From: Macrothele yani
Taxonomy: Eukaryota > Arthropoda > Arachnida > Araneae > Macrothelidae
NCBI GenBank assembly: GCA_039090855.1
Contig: CM077034.1
Location: 11,982,984 to 12,046,983, forward strand
Reading direction: 5' to 3'
DNA: 64,000 bases
Part shown: positions 56,480 to 64,000 of the stretch, one piece after another
Layout: each line of letters begins with the position of its first letter
How positions within the stretch are numbered: the stretch's first letter is position 1
Translations under genes and position numbers: made by a program
Notes under the pieces: generated by a model
Told to the model about the DNA's origin: nothing
Databases searched by the model: none
Seen by the model: the letters and a program-made list of their open reading frames with translations, nothing else

Positions 56480-57178
56480 GGGGGAGAGAGAGAGTGTGAA
56501 GCTGATGTCGTCAGGAGTTCAAAGAGAGTTAGTTGCTCGGCCCTCAAGAGCATTAAACAAGGTCGACTCCCCGCGCCACAGATTTTCCCCGAGTTTTATC
56601 GGAGTCCCACCTCAATCCTATAACCTATTATTGTCATGTCTTGTTTAAGAGGGGTGGGTGGAATTTATTGCACGTGGTTGTAACATCGTTATTCTGTTCC
56701 CTCTCTATTGATATATTTTCCCGCAGGAAAAAGAAAGGAACAAGCCAAAACGTTTTTTGTTACTTAATTTCGCTCCACCGGGGGGGGAGAGCAGTATATG
56801 CCGCCATGCTGTACATGCCGCGCGGGCCGAAAATTTAATTTTGAACTCCTGTACGCCTAGGCTTTATCTACCCGAAATTACGGTAGTTCATTTGCTGTTC
56901 TTTTAATCAAAAAGTGATAAATTTTAGTCGATGATGATAGACTATCTGTGGCGTTGCAGTAACTTTACGACGAGCTCGCGACTGTAAAGTTGCATGGCGG
57001 ACATGCAAAATAATTCACACAGAACCTTTTCATTTCGATTTTTGAAGTGTTCAGGTAGAAAAGGACAGAATAATTAGGCCATAACCGAAATTGTACGAAA
57101 ATACGGCAGAACTGGAAAGTCCTGACATTACTAGATATGGAAATGTTCATTGTCATATGTTGAACCCGAGCATTTCTA
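56480..57178. other. Unassigned sequence, ending an element that pairs with 51335
   Basis: Starts with a (GA)n stretch. Contains a G-rich run at about 56779-56786 and, at 56868-56883, CTACCCGAAATTACGG, the inverted partner of 51335. I see no coding region. Confidence 0.5.
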
Positions 57179-58468
57179 TTGGGAAGTCGGAAAAGTCATG
57201 ACATATTTTAGCCATGCTTTGCCAAGGTTATTTATTGATAGAAATAACAAAGATCAATCAATGATATAATGCCCATTTTGTTCGATAATCTTCTGCCATC
57301 TTTCAGTGAGCTGCAGAATGCCTCGTTCATAGAAGGACCTGTCTTTCGTGGCGAAAAACTGTACAAGGTGCTGATTTACAGCCACATCTGAATTGAATGT
57401 TATACCACGCAAGGACTGTTGAAGAGAGCGAGACAAGTGGAAGTCTGACGGCGCAAGGTCAGGCGAGTATGCTGGGTGTGGCAACACATCCCACCCAAGC
57501 TCCAATAATTTTTGGCGGGTGATCAAACTTGTGTGTGGTCTCGCGTTGTCGTGATGGAACACAACACCTTTTCGATGAACGAGCTCTGGACGTTTCTGGA
57601 TGATGGATTCTTTCAAACTGTCCTATTGCCGACAGTACACATTCCAAGTGATTGTTTGGTTCTGTGGTAGGAGCTCAAAAAACACGACACCTTTAAAATC
57701 CCACCACACTGAGACCAGGACCTTCCGCTGATGAATGTCTGCTTTGGATGTCGTTTGAGGCGAAGCAGCACGCCGGGACCAAGACCGTTTGCGCAGCACA
57801 TTGTTATACACAATCCACTTTTTGTCACCAGTTATCAGTTGCTTCAAAAAAAGGATCATTTTCCTCACGTTTAATGAGCATATCGCAGATGTTTATACGC
57901 ACCGTCAATTGAGCTTCTTTGAGTTCATGAGGAACCCACACATCGAGCTTGCTTACGTATCCCAGCTTCTTCAGGTGGTCGTGAATGCTTGAATGATGGA
58001 TGTGCAATGTGTCTGCAATCTCTAGTGTCGTGCAACGTGGGTTTGACTCGATCAATGCCTTGATTTGGTCGTCATCAACCTCGGTGGGCCTCCCGGACCG
58101 AGGAGCATCGTTGAAGTCAAAATCACCAGCACAGAATTTTGCGAACCACCGCTGGCACTGACGTTCTTGTAGAGCGTTATCACCATACACTTTACGCAAC
58201 TTTTCACGAGCTTGACGCACGTTCATTCCTTTACTGAAGTAAAACAGTAAAATATGGCAAAAATGCACAGTTTGGTCTTGCATCTTCAACTTGATGTCAA
58301 ATCTCCGCAAATCAAATAAATCGCTCACTATTTCTTTTAGACTGCAGCTAGAACTGGCACCTGTCGAATGCCATAGCAATAACAGAGCTGCGCATGCCTC
58401 TAGTACTTCCAAAACCGCCCAACCGCCATCGGGTACCAAAATATGTCATGACTTTTCCGACAACCCAA
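57179..58468 (-). mobile_element. Mariner element, copy 2
   Basis: Bounded by TA-TTGGGAAGTCGGAAAAGTCA at the left and the reverse complement of TTGGGTTGTCGGAAAAGTCA at the right, followed by TA. Length is 1290 bp. It is the same family as 45570-46857 in opposite orientation, 11.6 kb away. Confidence 0.92.
57254..58283 (-). pseudogene. Mariner DD34D transposase, copy 2, frameshifted
   Basis: From ATG at 58283 (MQDQTVHFCHILLFYFSKGM): QCQRWFAKFCAGDFDFNDAP, SGRPTEVDDDQIKALIESNP, HTH IADTLHIHHSSIHDHLKKL. A frame change near 57840 splits LIKREENDPFF from ITGDKKWIVYNN, in which the E of the usual GDEKW is K. Another break near 57620-57700 leads to RPELVHRKGVVFHHDNARPH, and the third Asp is intact in YSPDLAPSDFHL. 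The end is IIEQNGHYIID, as in copy 1. The catalytic block is better preserved here than in copy 1, but at least two frameshifts disable it. Confidence 0.9.
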
Positions 58469-58794
58469 TATATCTAGTTGGTGCAATACAATAGATATAA
58501 ACATATGAACTGAAAGAAAATGTACATTTAAAATCGAGAAATAACAGGAGGCATAAGGTCAAGAATGAGCAAGAAGTGAATATGAAGAATAGATGAATTG
58601 TGAAACCGGCTATAATAACTGTAAGTACCAGGGTTTAAAAAAATCGTGATTTTTAAAAACAATAAAAAAATCTGATTTTTTTTTATTTAAATCAGATTTA
58701 TTTTATTTAAATTACTGTTGTGTTTCAGTTCAACTTTAAAACACCTCTTCATTCTTCAATGTAAACATGAAACAACATTCTTCTCCATGATTGA
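58469..58794. other. Unassigned AT-rich sequence
   Basis: Contains a palindromic A/T-rich stretch around AAATCTGATTTTTTTTTATT and TTAAATCAGATTTATTTTAT (58666-58705). I see no gene. Confidence 0.5.
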
Positions 58795-60978
58795 CTTGAT
58801 GGTAAATATCAAATAAAGGTAACTTGATCACGCTAGTTACGTTAAATGAAAACTTTTATAAAAAGTTCGTAAGTTAGATCACGCCAATGGAGGACTAAGA
58901 TTGTTGCCAGATTCTACATTTGAATTTTTCCTATTTTTGTATCCAAAACTTAGAATTGATCTCCAGATCATCGGAATATAGAGAGGAGATTCGGAATTGC
59001 AAGTCATTGAGTTGAAAATAATTTCCAGGCTTTCACGGTAACGGAGGGCAAAACGATTGTCAAAAGAAGCAATTCGTTTTGCTTCGTTCCAGTGGGGAAC
59101 TGCAGAAGTGTCTTCCATTGTCAAAATAGACAAGGCTGTATTAGGATTGGCTTTTGAAACATCTTTTTTATGTTCTAAAATTCTGTGGTTGATGCTGCTG
59201 TATGTGCTTTCAATGTATAAGTTATCCCCAGTAGAAGAAGAGATAGGAATGCAGTAAACTCCTGGGAGGTTCAGGCTTTCAACTGTGTCCCTATGTAGAA
59301 GTTTCAAGATGTTTGGGGTGGATTTAATGGCAAGATGGTAACCAAAACTTCTAAAAAGAATCTGTAACTTATAAATGCATAGGAAGGATGGTAAGGAACA
59401 GAACCACAGAATTTCAGGTCTTCTTTCTTATGAAGGAGAAGGCATTCGATTTTTGAATGGTTTTCATATTTCTTTATGAGGGAGTTGACTGTAACAGCAG
59501 GGAAACCATGGAAGAGGGCTATTGTAGAAATTTTAGAGAGTTCTTCTTGAAGAGAGAGTTGGTTGTTGCAAATGATATGAGCCCTGTGGATGTAGGACTT
59601 CAATGCTGCAAGCTTGTAGAGATGCAGGGTGAAAGATTTGTAGGGAATGATGTTAGTGGCCGCAGAAGGTTTATGATAGACGGAACGAGTAATGGAGAGA
59701 TCAGCGTGTCATACATCCAGGAAATCAATTTTGTGATTTACTTCCTTAGATATAGTGAGATTAATGGAAGGAGATTTTTCCGTAATGGAGTAGATCAGTG
59801 TCTGTAGTTCAGACTCGGAATGTGGCCAGCTAATGAAAATGTCGTCTACATATCTTAACCATAGGGAAGGTTGAAAAGGGTGTTGAGGAATGATGGAAAC
59901 TTCGATATGTTGCATGTAGATTTCTGCAAGCAGAGGGGAAAGAGGTGAGACCAGATTGTTGCCTATACACAATTTTGTTGGAAACAAAACAACTGTGCTG
60001 ATGAATAGTGTGGAAACAATCATAAAGATCTTTGATAAGAGTACCGGGGGATTCAAAATGAAGAATCAATTTCTTCATGAGGAGCATGTGGGACTCAAAA
60101 TATGGTACAGAGGGAAACAAAGATTCTACATCAAGATTATATAGATTAACACTAGGAGAAAAGGAATTAGGAAGTTTGTGGATGAAGTCTGAAGTAGAGA
60201 CAACAGTATGAGGATGGTTGGCTGCGCCAGGGATTTGCATTTGAGGACCAATTTCTTTTCAAAGTTTACTGCTGGAGAAAAAGAATATTCAACTAAAGGT
60301 CTGATGGGGTTACCAGCTTCATGCAGTTTAACTTGCAGGAAAAGCCTGGTAGTTCTAAAGTAAGGAGGGGTGATATATCACCAAGGAAGGATTGAAGAGT
60401 TTCTTTCTTAGATGATCTGTCAACTGAGTTTTTGAGTGAGTTGGTGGTGTCTGACTGCAGAGGAATGCAGTTAGCAGAAGTAAGAAATGAATGCACTTTT
60501 TGGTTTAGAATTTCTTTACCAATGATGACTGGGCAACCAACTTTATCTGCTTTGCATACGGCAAGGTCATTTTCTTGAATAAATGACCTGAATTCTTTTA
60601 AACAAGAAGAGTACTTGATTGGCACAGAATTTTGCTTGGATAGGATAACAGCAGCGTTGGCACGAAGGATAGGTTGGTGAAAAGTCTCAGTTCTATGGAT
60701 GGCTGATTCTATAACAGAAACAGTTTGTGGAAGATTGATAGGAAGAGCAGGTGAAAATTTTGGGCCTAATGATAAGAATTTATCCAAGCTAGGAGGAATA
60801 GTGACAGAAGAAAGATTTACATACTTTGGCTTGTCAGTAGAGGCTGAAGACGGAGATGTTGCTTGACTTTTTTGCTTGGAGAGTAGAAAATTGAATTTCT
60901 TTGTATGGCGAGCATATTCATTTACTTCAATTGTTGAGAGGGTTTGGTTGATACGAACCATGAAAATATCAAGCAAAG
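58795..60978 (-). pseudogene. Penelope-like retroelement: RT plus GIY-YIG endonuclease, decayed
   Basis: Minus strand, in order: N-terminal part with KYVNLSSVTIPPSLDKFLSL and GPKFSPALP, then CLKEFRSFIQENDLAVCKAD (RT fingers), DKVGCPVIIGKEIL, a frame break near 60270, HKLPNSFSPSVNLYNLDVES (motif A Asp in NLDVESLF), another break near 60000, SPLSPLLAEIYMQHIE (motif B) and WLRYVDDIFISWPHS (motif C), a break near 59700, the connector AHIICNNQLSLQEELSKIS, and from 59307 the GIY-YIG domain (GVYCIPI, then DNLYIESTYSSINHRILEHK) to the stop at 58879. The YIG glycine is changed to Glu compared with the fragment at 18029. The 3' UTR ends ATCAAGTTACCTTTATTTGA. The 5' end is cut by repeat R. At least three frameshifts make it inactive. 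Confidence 0.88.
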
Positions 60979-60991
60979 CAGGATGAGTGGT

Positions 60992-62465
60992 AGCAGCCAG
61001 TGATTAAAATCATACAATGCACTGATTATGATATGATTTCCAACATACCAGAAATTATTACTCAAGTTATGTGGATAATGGCTGTGGAATAAATCTCGCT
61101 CTTGTGTCCTGACCTTTCACCCCATTTCGATGATATTCAACAGAACCGGTTCACTATACCTCCGGAACAACATGATAAAGTTTTGTTGCAATCCAAGCAT
61201 TTTAGGTAAGTTAGGATGCACAAGGGCAATGGAATGGATTCCACTTGTGTCCTGACCTTTGACCCCATTTCACCCATTTTCAATAGGGCTCGTGCCCGGG
61301 TGGTTCCCTACCACATACTAAAATTTCATCAAAATCGAGCAATTTTTACGCAAGTTATGACGCATAAGAGCAATGGAATGGATCCCGTTCCTATGTCCTG
61401 ACCTTTTGACCCTGCTTCGCCCATTTTCAACAGGGTTCGTCCCCAGGCGGTCCCCTACCACATGCTGAAATTTCGTCGAAATCGAACCATTTTTACGCAT
61501 GTTATGACGCATAAAGGCAATGGAATGGATTCCGCTTTTATGTCTCGATTTACCCCATTCCGCCCATTTTCAATAGGGCTCGTGCCCGGGTGGTTCCCTA
61601 CCACATACTAAAATTTCATCAAAATCGAGCAATTTTTACGCAAGTTATGACGCATAAGAGCAATGGAATGGATCCCGTTCCTATGTCCTGACCTTTTGAC
61701 CCTGCTTCGCCCATTTTCAACAGGGTTCGTCCCCAGGCGGTCCCCTACCACATGCTGAAATTTCGTCGAAATCGAACCATTTTTACGCATGTTATGACGC
61801 ATAAAGGCAATGGAATGGATTCCGCTTTTATGTCTCGACCTTTGACCCCATTCCGCCCATTTTCAATAGGGCTCGTGCCAGTGTGGGTTCCCTACCACAT
61901 ACTAAAATTTCATCAAAATCGAGCAATTTTTACGCAAGTTATGACGCATAAGAGCAATGGAATGGATCCCGTTCCTATGTCCTGACCCTTTTGACCCTGC
62001 TTCGCCCATTTTCAACAGGGTTCGTCCCCAGGCGGTCCCCTACCACATGCTGAAATTTCGTCGAAATCGAACCATTTTTACGCATGTTATGACGCATAAA
62101 GGCAATGGAATGGATTCCGCTTTTATGTCTCGACCTTTGACCCCATTCCGCCCATTTTAAATAGGGCTCGTGCCCGGGTGGTTCCCTACCACATACTAAA
62201 ATTTCATCAAAATCGAGCAATTTTTACGCAAGTTATGACGCGTAAGAGCAATGGAATGGATCCCGTTCCTATGTCCTGACCCTTTTGACCCTGCTTCGCC
62301 CATTTTCAACAGGGTTCGTCCCCAGGCGGTCCCCTACCACATGCTGAAATTTCGTCGAAATCGAACCATTTTCACTTGAGTTATCGTGCGGACAGACAGA
62401 CGGACGGACGGACGGACGGACAAAGCTGGAGCATATACGCTTCTTCAACCAACGGTTGGAAAGCG
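60992..62465 (+). repeat. Dispersed repeat family R, copy 3, internally amplified
   Basis: Begins AGCCAGTGATTAAAATCATA and ends CGGTTGGAAAGCGTAAAA, like the 425-bp copy at 46866, but the interior is amplified. A dimeric unit of about 290 bp, made of two ~145-bp halves (CGAAATCGAACCATTTTTAC with GGTTCGTCCCCAGGCGG, and AAAATCGAGCAATTTTTACG with GGGCTCGTGCCCGGGTGG), occurs about four times. (ACGG)n follows near 62397-62420. Open frames on both strands are repeat artefacts. Confidence 0.9.
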
Positions 62466-62538
62466 TAAAAAGAGGATATAGCGCGGAGGTGATGCCGAGG
62501 TGACCTAGATATATAACAACTTTGAACATTGATCCAGG

Positions 62539-63114
62539 ATGCATACCGTTGATAATGGCCGAAAGTCAGTCGTGCCGAAACATGTCCGGTGGTTTACGTG
62601 GAGTCGTGTGCGTGTTGCAGAGATTGTCTGGCATTGTTCAATAATGGACGAAATTCTATTTCATGTCCGGTGGTTTACGTGGAGTCGTGTGCGTGTTGCA
62701 GAGATTGTCTGGCATTGTTCAATAATGGACGAAATTCTATTTCATGTCCGGTGGTTTACGTGGAGTCGTGTGCGTGTTGCAGAGATTGTCTGGCATTGTT
62801 CAATAATGGACGAAATTCTATTTCATGTCCGGTGGTTTACGTGGAGTCGTGTGCGTGTTGCAGAGATTGTCTGGCATTGTTCAATAATGGACGAAATTCT
62901 ATTTCATGTCCGGTGGTTTACGTGGAGTCGTGTGCGTGTTGCAGAGATTGTCTGGCATTGTTCAATAATGGACGAAATTCTATTTCATGTCCGGTGGTTT
63001 ACGTGGAGTCGTGTGCGTGTTGCAGAGATTGTCTGGCATTGTTCAATAATGGACGAAAAATTTTATTTGAGGTCTATTTGTAATGTCATTGATTATATCC
63101 ATTCCTTCTTTTAA
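62539..63114 (+). other. Open frame of 191 codons made of six identical 27-residue repeats
   Basis: Six 81-bp units at 62581-63061 are virtually identical. Since 81 is 27 codons, two plus-strand frames stay open. One reads HVRWFTWSRVRVAEIVWHCS then IMDEILF; the other reads CPVVYVESCACCRDCLALFN then NGRNSIS. The first frame has an ATG in the unique left flank (MHTVDNGRKSVVPK) and a stop after a unique right end. No family is recognised, there is no visible signal peptide or splice context, and near-perfect identity points to recent tandem duplication rather than selection. I treat it as a minisatellite with fortuitous coding potential. Confidence 0.5.
62581..63061. repeat. Tandem repeat, 81-bp unit, 6 copies
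   Basis: The unit contains CATGTCCGGTGGTTTACGTG, TGTGCGTGTTGCAGAGATTG and TTCAATAATGGACGAAATTC. Starts at 62581 and 62662 give 81 bp. All copies appear identical apart from the last few bases of the sixth. Confidence 0.97.
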
Positions 63115-63487
63115 AGATTGACCACACCTGTTGATGGTAAATGGTTTTTAATTGCATTGTATATAATTCTTTCACACTCTCTTTGTACGATATCCATAGT
63201 CGTGCTTTATTTGAATTTGAAACCCTGGTCGCATATTTCAATTGGGCCTATTTGCAATACGACGATTCTACGTGGCTAATGGCACGCTAGATACATGTTT
63301 TATTTCGAAACACAAGATGAAGTTTACTAATTTGGAATACCGATACAAGGTGAGTCCTTGACGATATAATAATTGAAACTTATAATAATATTCCTAGTCG
63401 TATGATATACAAATGCCAAGATGATTTTGCTGCAGATGTGCACGCAACGCATAGAACGTATATAACGTGTGAAACAGTAGTGAGTGA
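63065..63487. other. Unassigned AT-rich sequence
   Basis: No repeat or gene is recognised between the 81-bp array and the SINE. Confidence 0.5.
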
Positions 63488-63489
63488 CG

Positions 63490-63980
63490 CCCCGGTGGCG
63501 CAGTGGTCTAAGGCGTTGGCCTCTGATCATTCATCCGTAAGGGGTCCGGGTTCGAATCCCGGTGAGGCATGGATGTTGTGTTTGTCTTACGGCACTGGCT
63601 CTCTCCCTTCCCTGGAACCAGTGACCCTAAATTAGCGACGGGCGACTGCTTATAGCCCATTGAGTTGCTCACGGTGGTCGTTAAACCTCCAATCAATCAA
63701 TGAATGGATGTTGTGTTTGTCTTACGGCACTGGCTCTCTCCCTTCCCTGGAACCAGTGACCCTAGATTAGGGACGGGCGACTGCTTATAAATATAGCCCA
63801 TTGAGTTGCTCACGGTGGTCGTTAAACCTCCAATCAATCAATGAATGGATGTTGTGTTTGTCTTACGGCACTGGCTCTCTCCCTTCCCTGGAACCAGTGA
63901 CCCTAAATTAGGGACGGACGACTGCTTATAGCCCATTGAGTTGCTCACGGTGGTCGTTAAACCTCCAATCAAAAAAAAAA
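63490..63980 (+). mobile_element. tRNA-derived SINE, second copy, three body units
   Basis: Same family as 49498: GTGGCGCAGTGGTCTAAGGC (A box) and GGTTCGAATCC at 63549-63559 (B box), then body units of ~130 bp starting ATGTTGTGTTTGTCTTACGG. Here the units are joined by AATCAATCAATGAATGG instead of A-runs, and the copy ends in an A-run near 63970-63980. It is preceded by no obvious target duplication. Confidence 0.9.
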
Positions 63981-64000
63981 TGACCGGAACCGTAAAGCAG

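Noticed and set aside
61216..62544. Several short frames such as MRHNMRKNGSISTKFQHVVGD
   Set aside because: They are the R repeat read on the minus strand; identical peptides recur with the repeat period.

Overview
This window is AT-rich eukaryotic nuclear DNA, most likely from an arthropod or another invertebrate with a large, repeat-laden genome. The evidence is GT-AG spliced exons, decayed Tc1 (DD34E) and mariner (DD34D) transposons, RTE-like LINEs, a Penelope-like element with a GIY-YIG endonuclease, a hAT relic and tRNA-derived SINEs. No prokaryotic or organellar features are present, and the species cannot be named from sequence alone.

The only host gene I can support is WDR43 (UTP5 family, small-subunit processome), on the + strand. 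It is represented by two adjacent exons, 17338-17472 and 51153-51271, which encode consecutive parts of the C-terminal Utp12-type domain. They join in phase 0 across an intron of about 33.7 kb. The 17.3 kb to the left and 12.7 kb to the right are therefore probably also intronic, so nearly the whole window would be transcribed as pre-mRNA of a ribosome-biogenesis gene.

Layout. 1-590: AT-rich 30-bp repeat. 751-2664: foldback element split by a dead Tc1. 2930-5505: hAT relic, a 0.7-kb (CT)n tract and a Tc1 element. 6509-14190: three RTE copies, two of them head-to-head as a palindrome with about 3.2-kb arms around (TA)n. 14225-15305: foldback. 15860-16912: minisatellites. 17338-17472: WDR43 exon. 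17986-19985: 105-bp minisatellite with a Penelope fragment inside. 21311-23869: a short-TIR element filled with 209-bp and 246-bp arrays. 25300-36530: a 260-bp satellite (about 43 copies). 37390-37955: mariner-like relic. 38197-42670: a 71-bp satellite (about 63 copies) that appears to derive from the C-terminal coding part of the LINE relic abutting it. 43043-46857: near-intact Tc1, foldback and mariner side by side. 49498-50240: SINE. 51153-51271: WDR43 exon. 51705-55243: foldback whose left arm has expanded into two tandem arrays. 55664-58468: RNase-H LINE relic and a second mariner copy. 58795-60978: Penelope-like element. 60992-62465: expanded dispersed repeat. 62581-63061: 81-bp repeat. 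63490-63980: second SINE.

Recurring theme: dispersed elements here repeatedly become tandem arrays (LINE to 71-bp satellite, foldback arm to two arrays, SINE body to 3-5 copies, a dispersed repeat to about 290-bp units). No element has a fully intact coding region. The closest is the Tc1 at 43043-44451, where I see one premature stop.
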